DNA of 64,000 nucleotides from JBKECO01 sp047974745 (GCA_047974745.1 JBKECO010000003.1:186001-250000), one strand, 5' to 3'; shown: positions 1 through 9,111, counted from the stretch's first letter. Translations and numbers: made by a program. Notes: a model not told the origin generated them from the sequence alone.

Positions 1-917
1 CGGTTGTTTCCAAGCCGGATTTTGATCCTAATACGATTTCACAGAACTGGGATGTGATTGTAACGGATACGGAAAGTAATTCCGTGCTGGTCAATCGTGC
101 TACACAGGGAAAATATCCACCCGGATCCACTTTCAAGACCGTGACTGCTCTTGAGTATATTCGAGAATTTCCGAATTATCTGGATTACAGCTATGACTGT
201 GTTGGCACATTGACAATTGGAGCAAATAAAATCAGCTGCTATGGCAACGAAAAGCATGGCAGAGTCGACTTAAAAGAATCTTTTACTGAGTCCTGTAATA
301 CATCCTTTGCAAATATCGGACTTCAGCTTGACCTAGATGATTTTTCAGATACTGCAGACTCACTTTTATTCAATACAGTTCTGCCAGTTAGCAATATGAC
401 AGCTTCTCAAAGCAGTTTTGTATTAGATTCCGATTCGTCTGTAAGCGAGATTATGGAGACTGCGATCGGACAGGGACAGACCTTGGTCACGCCACTTCAT
501 ATGTTGATGCTGACGAGTGCTGTGGCGAATGAAGGTATTTTGATGGAGCCTTATGTGATCGATCACTCAGAGACTTATGATGGAAGCCTTGTAAAGCAAT
601 TCGATCCGGTTGCATATGGAGAAATAATGACAAAAGAGGAGTCTGGGCTGTTAAAGGACTTTATGATAGGAACCGTCGAGACAGGAACTGCAACACTTTT
701 ATCGGGACAATCTTATACCGCAGGGGGAAAGACTGGATCTGCTGAATATAGTGATACAAAAGGGGAAAGTCATGCCTGGTTCACAGGGTTCGCAGAGAGT
801 GAGGATAAAGAGGATATTGCAATCGCTGTCATAGTCGAAGGCGCTGGAATTGGCAGTGAATATGCGGTACCGATTGCTAAGAAGGTGTTCGATGAGTACT
901 TTTCGACAATGGAGTGA
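1..917 (+). CDS. Class B penicillin-binding protein, transpeptidase domain (5' end outside window)
   Basis: Peptidoglycan D,D-transpeptidase that crosslinks stem peptides outside the membrane. The frame is open from base 3, so only the C-terminal ~305 residues are visible; the GTG at 54 is internal. All three penicilloyl-transferase motifs are present: SxxK as GSTFK (Ser codon 126-128), SxN as SCN (codons 291-299) and KTG followed by SAE (729-737). The segment just before them (SKPDFDPN) is typical of PbpA/FtsI-like class B enzymes. In clostridia such a gene usually follows an ftsW/rodA-like gene, which would lie upstream of the window (inference). Division versus elongation role cannot be decided from this part. 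Confidence 0.93.
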   Translation, partial: VVSKPDFDPNTISQNWDVIVTDTESNSVLVNRATQGKYPPGSTFKTVTALEYIREFPNYLDYSYDCVGTLTIGANKISCYGNEKHGRVDLKESFTESCNTSFANIGLQLDLDDFSDTADSLLFNTVLPVSNMTASQSSFVLDSDSSVSEIMETAIGQGQTLVTPLHMLMLTSAVANEGILMEPYVIDHSETYDGSLVKQFDPVAYGEIMTKEESGLLKDFMIGTVETGTATLLSGQSYTAGGKTGSAEYSDTKGESHAWFTGFAESEDKEDIAIAVIVEGAGIGSEYAVPIAKKVFDEYFSTME

Positions 918-920
918 TTC

Positions 921-949
921 TTGCATCTAAAACTAAAAAGAGGTATACT
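921..949 (+). promoter_or_regulatory. Sigma-A-like promoter for the hypothetical-DUF2953-gerW genes
   Basis: TTGCAT at 921-926 and TATACT at 944-949 are separated by 17 bases, just after the penicillin-binding protein stop codon. Seen in sequence; activity is inferred. Confidence 0.55.
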
Positions 950-980
950 ATAACAAAGCTACAGTCGTAGGCAGGAGTGA

Positions 981-1328
981 ATGCATATGAAATGGTATCC
1001 AAATTTGTATTTAGGTACAAGTCTGCAGGGACAGGGTAAGTACTTTATTCGCAAAAGACTGAGAATGAAATTGAAACGATCTTATGTGATCACTTTTCCA
1101 TCTAATCCCACGAACCTGATGGATATTATTTCAACAGCAGAGCTATGTAAAAAAAATTATCCCAAATCTGACCTATATATTATGGGAATTGCGGGAGATT
1201 ATGAAGAAGCTGTTGAATTGGCTGGCTGCATCCTTTCCGAAACTTATTATCAGACTGGAACATTTCATCTAAAAAAATATCTCGAGAGTAAGACTGGAAG
1301 GAAAGTTGATTCAGAATGGGAATCTTGA
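981..1328 (+). CDS. Uncharacterised small protein upstream of DUF2953/gerW
   Basis: 115-residue protein with no domain I recognise. The N-terminus is basic (several Lys/Arg in residues 18-33), followed by a mixed alpha/beta stretch with hydrophobic strand-like segments (YVITF, LYIMGIAGDY). There is no signal peptide or membrane segment. An AGGAG site lies just ahead of the ATG at 981; the ATG at 987 is an equally good start. Its last 13 bases overlap the DUF2953 gene, so the two are probably co-transcribed and translationally coupled. Linkage to gerW suggests a sporulation or envelope role, but that is inference only. Confidence 0.7.
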   Translation: MHMKWYPNLYLGTSLQGQGKYFIRKRLRMKLKRSYVITFPSNPTNLMDIISTAELCKKNYPKSDLYIMGIAGDYEEAVELAGCILSETYYQTGTFHLKKYLESKTGRKVDSEWES

Positions 1329-2188
1329 TTATTATTTTAAAAATAGTAGGAATACTGCTGCTGGTCTTACTTGGAATTGCTCTGTTTCTGCTGGCATGTT
1401 TTTTGTTCCATCCCTTTTTCTATCGAGTTCGAGGTGAAGTAGAAGAGGTTAATAAGTTTGATGCGAAAGTATTTTGGTTCTTTCATTTGATTTCTGCAAC
1501 AGCACTTTATTTTCAAGATGTAATAACTTTAAAAATAAGGATAGCAGGAATATTGATTTATTCTGAAGTATTAGATGGATCGAATTCTGAATCGGAGAGG
1601 TTTTATGAAACAGATTTGAATTTATCGGAGTCGCCTGAAGTGGATAATGACTCTGAGAGTAATGATCTGCAAAAGAATACACAGAATAAGAAAATAAGAG
1701 AAAATAAGAAAAGTAAGAAGAGCAAGAAAAATAATAAAAAGAATAAAAAGAAAAAAGCGAAAAAAAAGAAGAGTACAAAAAGAACAGAGTCAGCAAAGCA
1801 TGTTGTCGAAATGATACAAATGTTCCTTCATGAAATCGGGGATGAATCCAACAAAGCGGCTTTGATCCATGTTTTAAAAGAAGTAAAATATTTATTTTTG
1901 CATTTTATTTTGCCAAGAAAGTTGGCAGCTGATATTCGATTTTCAACAAATGATCCGTCAGTTACTGGTCAGATTACCGCATTTTTAAGTGTACTGCCAT
2001 TTATCTATCAGAAACAGATTCGGGTGATACCGGATTTTGAGAACATGAATTATCAGTTCAAGGGTAGATTTCAAATAGGCGGGAGATTCACAATCATTTA
2101 TTTGCTGATCAGTATCATCAGACTATTATTAGATAAAAACATAAGGCGTATCATCAGACGAGTTCAAAAAACAGGAGGTTACAGGTAA
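1316..2188 (+). CDS. DUF2953 domain membrane protein (YtfI-like)
   Basis: 290 residues. One hydrophobic membrane segment at about residues 4-28, then a soluble N-terminal part, a very Lys-rich low-complexity linker (about residues 115-160, nearly all K, N, E, R, S), and a conserved C-terminal part with hydrophobic patches. The pairing DUF2953 then YtfJ/GerW is the same as ytfI-ytfJ in Bacillus (family knowledge), which is the main reason for the call. Its stop codon shares one base with the gerW start (TAATG), so translation is coupled. Molecular function is unknown; a spore-envelope link is inferred from context. Confidence 0.75.
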   Translation: MGILIIILKIVGILLLVLLGIALFLLACFLFHPFFYRVRGEVEEVNKFDAKVFWFFHLISATALYFQDVITLKIRIAGILIYSEVLDGSNSESERFYETDLNLSESPEVDNDSESNDLQKNTQNKKIRENKKSKKSKKNNKKNKKKKAKKKKSTKRTESAKHVVEMIQMFLHEIGDESNKAALIHVLKEVKYLFLHFILPRKLAADIRFSTNDPSVTGQITAFLSVLPFIYQKQIRVIPDFENMNYQFKGRFQIGGRFTIIYLLISIIRLLLDKNIRRIIRRVQKTGGYR

Positions 2189-2610
2189 TGGCTGAAACAA
2201 ATTTTAATTCTACTGTAGAATCACTTTTTAAGGGAATGGACAGTTTCATTACAACAAAGACAGTTGTAGGGGATGCGATTCATATTGGAGATACGATCAT
2301 TCTTCCCCTTGTGGATGTTTCCTTTGGAGTTGCGGCAGGTATGTTTGGTACGGATAAAAAGAATAATTCTGGCGGTGGAATGGGTGGCAAGATCATGCCA
2401 AGTGCAGTATTAGTGATATCGAATGGCACAACAAAAATGGTAAATGTCAAGAATCAGGACGGACTGACGAAAATTCTTGACATGGTTCCTGAATTTGTGA
2501 ATCGGTACACCTCCAAAAAGGAGGATTCTGCTGCAGACAGCACTGCCAAAGAAACAGCAAAAAAAGAGATGGAAAAAATCCTTTCTGAGTCTGTCGAGCA
2601 GGAAGCTTAA
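2188..2610 (+). CDS. gerW: GerW/YtfJ family sporulation protein
   Basis: 140 residues. The family is found in endospore formers; in Bacillus subtilis YtfJ/GerW is a spore protein needed for germination with some nutrients (family knowledge). Visible features: N-terminal helix containing VESLFKGMD, a beta-rich core (GDTIILPLVDVSFGVAAG), a glycine-rich turn (GGGMGGK, about residues 62-68), a central strand AVLVISNG, and a charged helical tail of Lys/Glu. No signal peptide or membrane segment. An AGGAGG site precedes the start and the gene overlaps the DUF2953 gene by one base. A strong terminator follows. Confidence 0.88.
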   Translation: MAETNFNSTVESLFKGMDSFITTKTVVGDAIHIGDTIILPLVDVSFGVAAGMFGTDKKNNSGGGMGGKIMPSAVLVISNGTTKMVNVKNQDGLTKILDMVPEFVNRYTSKKEDSAADSTAKETAKKEMEKILSESVEQEA

Positions 2611-2624
2611 TCTGATTCAAAAAT

Positions 2625-2660
2625 GAGTCCTGCGGATTTGATTCGTCAGGGCTCTTTTTT
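2625..2660 (+). terminator. Rho-independent terminator after gerW
   Basis: Inverted repeat GAGTCCTG (2625-2632) / CAGGGCTC (2647-2654, one G-T pair) followed by six T at 2655-2660. It ends the DUF2953-gerW transcript. Confidence 0.88.
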
Positions 2661-2723
2661 ATGGCAACGTGCCGGGCAGAATATTCTTATTAATAAGGTA
2701 TGGTACCTGAAGTTAAAGGGTAG

Positions 2724-2749
2724 AAAAAAAGAGCTGCCAATGACAGCTC
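2724..2749 (-). terminator. Rho-independent terminator after rpmB
   Basis: GAGCTG (2731-2736) pairs with CAGCTC (2744-2749); on the minus strand the hairpin is followed by a run of seven T (complement of 2724-2730). It sits just past the rpmB stop codon. Confidence 0.88.
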
Positions 2750-2763
2750 TAAGTAATCAACGA

Positions 2764-2949
2764 TTAAACTCTTTCTACTTTGCCACTTCTTAAACAAGAA
2801 GTACATACATACATTTTCTTGGTAGCACCGTTAACTTTACATCTTACAGATTTAATGTTGGATTTCCACATTCTATTTGAAATTCTATGAGAATGACTCA
2901 CATTATTCCCGAAATGAGCGCCTTTTCCACAAACTGCACATTTTGCCAT
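2764..2949 (-). CDS. rpmB: 50S ribosomal protein L28
   Basis: 61-residue ribosomal protein. The true start is the ATG at 2949 (protein begins MAKCAVCGKG), with AAGGAGG seven bases upstream; an in-frame alternative start 18 bases earlier lies over the ribosome binding site and is rejected. Two CxxC pairs are visible (CAVC near the N-terminus, CTSC near the C-terminus), the zinc-binding form of L28. It is monocistronic, bounded by its own terminator, and oriented away from the Asp23-fakA operon, the same arrangement as rpmB/yloU in Bacillus. Confidence 0.95.
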   Translation of the reverse strand: MAKCAVCGKGAHFGNNVSHSHRISNRMWKSNIKSVRCKVNGATKKMYVCTSCLRSGKVERV

Positions 2950-3006
2950 AATTGCACCTCCTTGCATTTATTAAGCTCAATGTAAATTCAAGCTCACAAT
3001 ATGTAT

Positions 3007-3035
3007 AGTCTATCAGAATAGTACCAATAACGCAA
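3007..3035 (-). promoter_or_regulatory. rpmB: Possible rpmB promoter
   Basis: On the minus strand TTGCGT (3030-3035) and TAGACT (3007-3012) are 17 bases apart and precede rpmB. The hexamers are only moderate matches. Confidence 0.35.
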
Positions 3036-3076
3036 GGAATTTTTTGCATATCATCAATTTTTTTTAGAAACATTGT

Positions 3077-3104
3077 TTGATTTTCTCGCAAAAATTGGTA
3101 TAAT
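3077..3104 (+). promoter_or_regulatory. Promoter of the Asp23-fakA-recG operon
   Basis: TTGATT (3077-3082), a 16-base spacer and TATAAT (3099-3104) with an extended -10 TG two bases before it. It lies about 60 bases upstream of the Asp23-family gene and is the only good candidate in the 214-base divergent gap. Confidence 0.65.
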
Positions 3105-3163
3105 GCAATATATATTATCGTCAGTAGTACTTTTGGCTGATAGAAAATAATGGAGGTCAAAGA

Positions 3164-3523
3164 ATGAAAGGACAAATGGAAACGCATCTTGGTTCAGTTA
3201 TGATCGATAACGAAGTCATTGCGACCTATGCAGGATCCGTTGCAGTCGAATGCTTCGGTATTGTCGGTATGGCTGCAGTAAATATGAAAGATGGACTCGT
3301 AAAACTCCTGAAGAAGGATTATATTACGCACGGGATCAGCGTAACAGTCGATTCCAGCAATAAAATTGTACTTGATTTTCATGTGATTATTTCCTATGGC
3401 GTTAGTATTATGACAGTCACAGACAATTTGATCGAAACTGTCAAATACCAAGTAGAAGAATTTACCGGGATGGAGATTGAGAAGATCAATATCTATATCG
3501 AAGGTGTCAGAGTAATCGACTAA
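3164..3523 (+). CDS. Asp23/Gls24 family protein (YloU-like)
   Basis: 119 residues with the Asp23/Gls24 fold: a strand near GSVMIDNEVIATYAG, the segment VECFGIVGMA, and a C-terminal part with YQVEEFTGMEIEKI. Family members are small cytoplasmic or membrane-associated proteins linked to envelope stress or lipid metabolism; exact role unknown. A GGAGG site precedes the ATG. It is 15 bases upstream of fakA and is the clear counterpart of yloU in the Bacillus yloU-yloV-recG region. No membrane segment is visible. Confidence 0.9.
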   Translation: MKGQMETHLGSVMIDNEVIATYAGSVAVECFGIVGMAAVNMKDGLVKLLKKDYITHGISVTVDSSNKIVLDFHVIISYGVSIMTVTDNLIETVKYQVEEFTGMEIEKINIYIEGVRVID

Positions 3524-3538
3524 GGAGGACATAAATCA

Positions 3539-5200
3539 GTGGAAACAAATACAATCGGCGCTTCCATGATGGCTAAGATGTTCTTGGCTGGAGCAAAGAA
3601 TTTGGAAGCAAAGAAGGAATGGATCAACGAATTGAACGTTTTTCCAGTTCCGGATGGAGATACCGGAACAAATATGACCATGACGATCATGTCAGCAGCC
3701 CGGGAAGTGGCAGCACTTGAAAATCCAACTATAAAAGATGTGGCGAAAGCAATTTCTTCCGGATCTTTACGAGGAGCCAGAGGGAATTCAGGCGTTATCC
3801 TTTCTCAGTTATTTCGAGGCTTCACAAAAGGGATCGAAGAGCATGAACAACTGACAATAGAGGTGCTTGCAGATGCATTTGAAAAGGCAGTAGAAACGGC
3901 TTATAAGGCTGTAATGAAGCCGAAAGAAGGAACTATACTGACGGTTGCTAAAGGTGTCGCACAAAAGGCAGAAGAGCTTGCTACAGAGTCTACGGATATC
4001 ATAGCATTTGCTGAAGAAATTGTGTCTCATGCAGAGCATGTATTAAGTAAAACACCGGATATGCTTCCAGTTTTAAAACAAGCTGGTGTTGTGGACTCTG
4101 GTGGCCAGGGACTTGTGGAAGTATTAAAGGGAGCCCTGGCTGCATTAAAAGGCGAAGAGCTCGATTTTACTTTTGAACCGAGTACACAGGATGGTGCTAT
4201 TTCAAAAATAAGCCTGCAGACAGAGCAGGATATTAAGTTTGGGTATTGTACTGAGTTCCTCGTAGTTTTGAATGGACCTGTTACAGATACCCAGGAGACC
4301 GAATTTAAAGACTATTTAGGCTCGATTGGAGATTCGATCGTTCTCGTATCTGATGATGAGATCATTAAAATCCATGTTCATACCAATGATCCTGGACAGG
4401 CGATCACAAAAGCACTTACCTATGGAACTCTGAGCAGGATTAAAATCGATAATATGCGTGAAGAACATCAGGAGATGCTGATTAAAGACGCCCAGAGACT
4501 GGCCAAAGAACAGAGCCTGCAGGAGCAAAATTCTAAAAAGAAAGAATTTGGGTTTATTTCAGTATCCATCGGAAGCGGACTAAATGAGATCTTCAGTGAA
4601 CTTGGTGTAGATTATCTGATCGAAGGCGGTCAGACCATGAATCCAAGTACAGAAGATATCTTGAATGCAATTTCTAAAGTCCACGCTGAGACCATTTTTA
4701 TTCTTCCAAATAACAAAAATATCATTTTGGCGGCAAATCAGGCGGCAGCACTTACGCAGGATAAGAATATAATTGTCATCCCGACCAAGACGATCCCTCA
4801 GGGAATCACAGCATTGATCAATTTTATTCCTGATCATACTGCAGAAGAAAATCTTGCCAGAATGTCAGAGGAGATCACGATAATCAAGACAGGTCAGATC
4901 ACCCATGCAGTTCGGGATACCACAATAGACGACAAGGAAATCCATCTGGGAGACTATATGGGAATCGGGGATACTTCTATTTTGTCTGTTGGGACTGAAA
5001 TGGAAGCAACGCTGCTCGACATGGTCGAGAAGATGGTCGATGATGAATCCTCAATTATCAGTCTGTATTTTGGAGATGATGTCCAGGAAGCCGATGTCAC
5101 TGTGCTCGTTGAGAAGCTGGCGGACAGCCATCCGGACATGGATGTTGAATACCATTACGGTGGTCAGCCGATTTATTACTATATTGTATCAGTTGAATAA
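3539..5200 (+). CDS. fakA: Fatty acid kinase subunit A (DAK2/DegV-like protein, YloV)
   Basis: 553-residue ATP-dependent kinase that phosphorylates fatty acids held by a FakB (DegV) carrier, feeding phospholipid synthesis in the cytoplasm (family knowledge). The N-terminal DAK2 domain (about residues 10-205) has the metal/ATP motif PVPDGDTGTNM near residues 31-41 and GARGNSGVILSQ near residue 80. A middle domain and a DegV-like C-terminal domain follow. It starts with GTG at 3539, preceded by AAGGAGG. It lies between the Asp23 gene and recG (11-base gap), the conserved Firmicutes order. No fakB gene is in the window. Confidence 0.93.
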   Translation: METNTIGASMMAKMFLAGAKNLEAKKEWINELNVFPVPDGDTGTNMTMTIMSAAREVAALENPTIKDVAKAISSGSLRGARGNSGVILSQLFRGFTKGIEEHEQLTIEVLADAFEKAVETAYKAVMKPKEGTILTVAKGVAQKAEELATESTDIIAFAEEIVSHAEHVLSKTPDMLPVLKQAGVVDSGGQGLVEVLKGALAALKGEELDFTFEPSTQDGAISKISLQTEQDIKFGYCTEFLVVLNGPVTDTQETEFKDYLGSIGDSIVLVSDDEIIKIHVHTNDPGQAITKALTYGTLSRIKIDNMREEHQEMLIKDAQRLAKEQSLQEQNSKKKEFGFISVSIGSGLNEIFSELGVDYLIEGGQTMNPSTEDILNAISKVHAETIFILPNNKNIILAANQAAALTQDKNIIVIPTKTIPQGITALINFIPDHTAEENLARMSEEITIIKTGQITHAVRDTTIDDKEIHLGDYMGIGDTSILSVGTEMEATLLDMVEKMVDDESSIISLYFGDDVQEADVTVLVEKLADSHPDMDVEYHYGGQPIYYYIVSVE

Positions 5201-5211
5201 CAGGAGATCTT

Positions 5212-7281
5212 ATGAAGTTCGAAAGCCCGATCATTGAAATCAAAGGAGTCGGAAGAAAAACAGAGGAGATGTTCCATAAGGAAGGGGTATACACCATTGG
5301 TGATATACTCCTTCGTTTTCCGAAAGACTACACAAGGATGCCGGAGATCAAAGAAGCCAGCAAGGCGATCCCCGGAAATTACTGTTCGATTTTGGCAAAA
5401 GTCACATCAGTCCCACAGCTCAAGCGTGGAAAATCAGCACCAGTCGTTTTTGTGCATGCAGCGGATCAGAGTGCACATTTTGAGATCAGATGGTTCCATA
5501 TGCCATATATGAAACATCAGATCACGAAGGGAGAGACCTATGTCTTTTATGGTAAAATACAAGTGCCAAGATCCGAACAAAATTCACTCATCCTAATGGA
5601 ACAGCCCGTGATTTTTTCAAAAGAAGAATATCGGTCAAAATGTGATGTGATACAGCCGGTCTATGATAAGATCAGTGGGATTTCCAATCAAATGATGCAA
5701 AAATATCTGACATTGATCTTAGAAGAGCAATTGTTTCCGGTTGACCACATGCCGTTGACGATCATCGAAAAAAGAAATTTGACCAGCTATGGATCAGCGA
5801 TCAGCCAAATACACTTCCCAGGATCGATGGAGGAACTGGTCAAAGCAAGAGAAAGACTGGTTTATGATGAGTTCTTCCAGTTCCTTTTGACAATTCGAAT
5901 GCAAAAGGAAAAAGAAACTCGAAAGAGCAATGCGTATCCGATTCAAAATCATCCTATCACGGATAGTGTCCTTAAAAAACTTCCATATGAGCTTACAAAT
6001 GCGCAGAAGAACTGCCTAAAGGAAGTGCTTGCTGATCTGAAGGGATCATTTTGCATGCACAGACTGATTCAGGGAGACGTAGGATCAGGAAAGACGATTA
6101 TTGCATATCTGAGCATGCTCAGTATGTCGGAAAATGGATACCAAAGTGCCTTAATGGCTCCAACGGAAGTTCTGGCAGCACAACATTATGAAACGTTCAC
6201 CAAATTAAATAAAGCGTTTACGATCGAGAATAAGTTAATTTTACTGACTGGTTCTCAGACTGCTCGTCAGAGGAAAGAGGCTTATGAGCAGATACAGACA
6301 TTTCCAGATGCAATGATCATAGGGACTCAGGCACTTATTCAGGAAAAGGCAGAGTATTCAAATCTGGGTCTTGTCATATCGGATGAACAGCACAGATTCG
6401 GAGTAAGACAGAGAGAACTTTTTGCAAAAAAAGGGGCTGATCCTCATATTCTGGTCATGAGCGCAACACCGATTCCGAGAACACTTGCTATTATTTTATA
6501 TGGGGATCTGGATATTTCTGTGATCGATGAATTACCTGCCAAAAGACTTCCGAATAAAAATTGTGTTGTAAATAAAGATTACCGAAAGACTGCCTATGAA
6601 TTCATCAGAAAGGAAGTCGTAAAAGGGCATCAGGCCTATGTGATCTGCCCGCTAGTAGAAGAGAGCGAGAACTATGATGCTGAGGATGTGGAGAATTATT
6701 CAAAACGACTGTCAGCATTTTATGGAGATGACATTAAAATCGGCAGACTCGATGGAAAAATGAAAGGATCCGATAAGAACGAGATCATGGAGAGATTTTC
6801 TGATGGAGAGATTTCTGTACTTGTCTGTACGACCGTAGTAGAAGTCGGTGTTAATGTGCCAAATGCGACGGTCATGTTAATCGAGAACGCCGATCGGTTC
6901 GGTCTCGCCCAGCTTCATCAGCTGAGGGGAAGAGTTGGCAGGGGAGATGCTCAGTCCTATTGCATTATGATCAATACATCCGATAAAGAAACAGCCCAAA
7001 AGCGGCTTGAAATACTAAATCAGTCAAATGATGGGTTTTTTATTGCTTCGGAGGATTTAAAGCTGCGAGGACCCGGGGATTTTTTTGGAATCCGGCAAAG
7101 TGGTGAGTTGGGTTTTGTGATTGCTGATATCTATCAGGATTCCGTGGTGCTCAAGAATGCTGTGGAAGATATGGAAGCATTGTTTGAAAGGGATCCCAAA
7201 TTGACTATGGAAGAAAATAAACATGCCGCCCAGTTTATTGAGCGGCAGATCGTGGCATCAGCTGAGAAGATGACCCTGTAA
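5212..7281 (+). CDS. recG: ATP-dependent DNA helicase RecG
   Basis: 689 residues, the usual RecG length. It remodels stalled replication forks and branched recombination intermediates. The N-terminal wedge/OB-fold domain (about 60-170) binds the junction; the helicase core has Walker A GDVGSGKT (residues 289-296), DEQH box (391-394), SATPIPRT, and motif VI region QLRGRVGRG. Start ATG at 5212 has AGGAG in front. It follows fakA by 11 bases and is probably the last gene of that operon, converging on rqcH with only 19 bases between stop codons and no clear terminator hairpin. Confidence 0.97.
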   Translation: MKFESPIIEIKGVGRKTEEMFHKEGVYTIGDILLRFPKDYTRMPEIKEASKAIPGNYCSILAKVTSVPQLKRGKSAPVVFVHAADQSAHFEIRWFHMPYMKHQITKGETYVFYGKIQVPRSEQNSLILMEQPVIFSKEEYRSKCDVIQPVYDKISGISNQMMQKYLTLILEEQLFPVDHMPLTIIEKRNLTSYGSAISQIHFPGSMEELVKARERLVYDEFFQFLLTIRMQKEKETRKSNAYPIQNHPITDSVLKKLPYELTNAQKNCLKEVLADLKGSFCMHRLIQGDVGSGKTIIAYLSMLSMSENGYQSALMAPTEVLAAQHYETFTKLNKAFTIENKLILLTGSQTARQRKEAYEQIQTFPDAMIIGTQALIQEKAEYSNLGLVISDEQHRFGVRQRELFAKKGADPHILVMSATPIPRTLAIILYGDLDISVIDELPAKRLPNKNCVVNKDYRKTAYEFIRKEVVKGHQAYVICPLVEESENYDAEDVENYSKRLSAFYGDDIKIGRLDGKMKGSDKNEIMERFSDGEISVLVCTTVVEVGVNVPNATVMLIENADRFGLAQLHQLRGRVGRGDAQSYCIMINTSDKETAQKRLEILNQSNDGFFIASEDLKLRGPGDFFGIRQSGELGFVIADIYQDSVVLKNAVEDMEALFERDPKLTMEENKHAAQFIERQIVASAEKMTL

Positions 7282-7300
7282 TAACAAGGTCAAGGTGAGA

Positions 7301-9043
7301 TCATTGATCGTCAATTTCCTGTATTCCCGTAAGGTCTGGCTGGATCGTCATTGAATAATTCGTATAGTAGATCACGAATCCAGGTGCTCCCTTGTTTGGC
7401 TTTTTTACATTTTTTCTCTGCAGGTAGTCGACCTCGACTTTTTCTCCCTCCCTACCCTTTGAAAAATAGGCAGCGAGACGACCGGCTTCTTCAAAGGTGG
7501 CGTCCGGAAGTTCTTCATTGTTGGATTTGACAATTACATGGGAACCGGGCATATCCTTTGCATGAAACCACCAGTCATTACCAGTTGCGAACTTAAAAGT
7601 AAGTTCATCATTTTGAAAATTGTTCTTTCCAACATACATATGAAATCCATCAGAGGAAATAAAATGAAAAGGTCTGCTTTTTACTTTGACTTTTTTCTCG
7701 CCTCTCTTTTTTCGGATGTGCCCAAATTCCACCAGCTCTTCTCGAATCTGAACCAGGTCATCCTCGTTAAGAGCGATATCAAGTGATGTAGAGATGCTTT
7801 CCAGATGTGCGATTTCTTCATTTGTCGCTTCGACAAGCTCGGAAAGAGCCTCATAGGTCCTTTTTAGTTTATTATATCGCTCAAAGTATTTTTTTGCATT
7901 TTCAAGGGGAGTTAGTTCTGGATCCAGTGGTATTTTAATCATTTGATCTGTATAATAGTTCAGTACCTCGAATTCTTTCGACTGAGGTTCTACAGTATAA
8001 CCATATGTATTAAGCAATTCACCATAGATTCTGAATTTATCTCTTTTTTCCGTATCCTTTAACTGCTTCATTTGTAGTGCATATTTTTTTCGGTTTCTTT
8101 CGAGAGCAGTCGTTACAATGCGTCGAAGATCCTGTGACTTCTGGCGAATCCTAGTATAATTATTTCGATCAGTATAAAAGGTCGAAAGTACTTCAGAAAT
8201 CGATTCGAATTTCCTGATGTCCATATCTGTATAAATGGTATAGGGGAAAGCAGTGAACTCGATCGGCTCCTTACCTTTATAAATTATCGTTGGACAAAAG
8301 TTCTCCTGTTCCATTTCATGGATAAAGAATTCAAATTGATGGAAGAGATGCCGTCTTGCATTTTCATCCAGAGAGCTGGTGGAATCATCCCCATCGACAC
8401 CGGCACGGTTGCAGATCTCTGAAGACGTCAAGTGACTGATTCCAGTAAAGGTAGAAAAAATGGCGTCTGAAATACTCATAGGCTTGTGATAAACAGTTGA
8501 AAAAAAATCCGCTTGTGACACGGTTCTGGGATTAATTTTGCCAGTTGTATCAGGTATGAAATATGTTCTGCCAGGAAGAACCTCTCTGACGGAGCTTACA
8601 TTCGAAGATATATGCTTGATGCTGTCAATGATAGTAAGATCTTCCTTGCAGAAGATAATATTACTATGCTTGCCCATTAGTTCAACAATCAATATTTTTT
8701 TGCAAAAATCTCCTAGTTCGTTCAGGTGTTCTATTTCAATATTGATGATTCTTTCGAGTCCTGGTTGATGGATACTTGTGATTCGTCCATTCGAAATATG
8801 TTTTCGTAACAGCATACAAAAATTTGGTGCAACAAGGGGAGATGGCTTGTTTTTGTCTGTCAGATAGACAAAGGGAAGGGATGCATTCACGGAGATCAAA
8901 AGACGATATTGTCCCCCGGATCCCTTAAGTGTAAACAAAAGCTCATCTGTTTCAGGCTGTGAGATCTTACTGATTCTTCCATTTAAAAATTTATGATTCA
9001 TCTCGCTGACGAGATTTGCAACTACAATTCCATCTAATGCCAT
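7301..9043 (-). CDS. rqcH: Ribosome quality control protein RqcH (NFACT / FbpA family)
   Basis: 580 residues. RqcH binds 50S subunits blocked with peptidyl-tRNA and recruits Ala-tRNA to add alanine tails that mark stalled chains for degradation (established in Bacillus). NFACT-N is at about 1-120, a coiled-coil middle at about 280-430, and the NFACT-R domain (motif WWFHAKDMPGSH) at about 440-560. Older annotations call it fibronectin-binding protein. At residues 97-98, where Bacillus RqcH has the tRNA-contacting Asp-Arg pair, this protein has Glu-Arg (my positional reading). The CCGGAGG site precedes the start. Confidence 0.93.
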   Translation of the reverse strand: MALDGIVVANLVSEMNHKFLNGRISKISQPETDELLFTLKGSGGQYRLLISVNASLPFVYLTDKNKPSPLVAPNFCMLLRKHISNGRITSIHQPGLERIINIEIEHLNELGDFCKKILIVELMGKHSNIIFCKEDLTIIDSIKHISSNVSSVREVLPGRTYFIPDTTGKINPRTVSQADFFSTVYHKPMSISDAIFSTFTGISHLTSSEICNRAGVDGDDSTSSLDENARRHLFHQFEFFIHEMEQENFCPTIIYKGKEPIEFTAFPYTIYTDMDIRKFESISEVLSTFYTDRNNYTRIRQKSQDLRRIVTTALERNRKKYALQMKQLKDTEKRDKFRIYGELLNTYGYTVEPQSKEFEVLNYYTDQMIKIPLDPELTPLENAKKYFERYNKLKRTYEALSELVEATNEEIAHLESISTSLDIALNEDDLVQIREELVEFGHIRKKRGEKKVKVKSRPFHFISSDGFHMYVGKNNFQNDELTFKFATGNDWWFHAKDMPGSHVIVKSNNEELPDATFEEAGRLAAYFSKGREGEKVEVDYLQRKNVKKPNKGAPGFVIYYTNYSMTIQPDLTGIQEIDDQ

Positions 9044-9082
9044 ATTCGTTTTCCTCCGGATTCGTATTATGTATCCTGCATT

Positions 9083-9111
9083 ATTATATAAAAAAGTACT
9101 TAAATGGTCAA
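9083..9111 (-). promoter_or_regulatory. rqcH: rqcH promoter
   Basis: Minus strand TTGACC (9106-9111), 17-base spacer, TATAAT (9083-9088). About 40 bases upstream of the rqcH start. Confidence 0.75.

Noticed and set aside
1449..1796. Minus-strand open frame giving a Ser/Phe/Tyr-rich protein
   Set aside because: It is the complement of the Lys-rich linker of the DUF2953 gene, which explains the strange composition.
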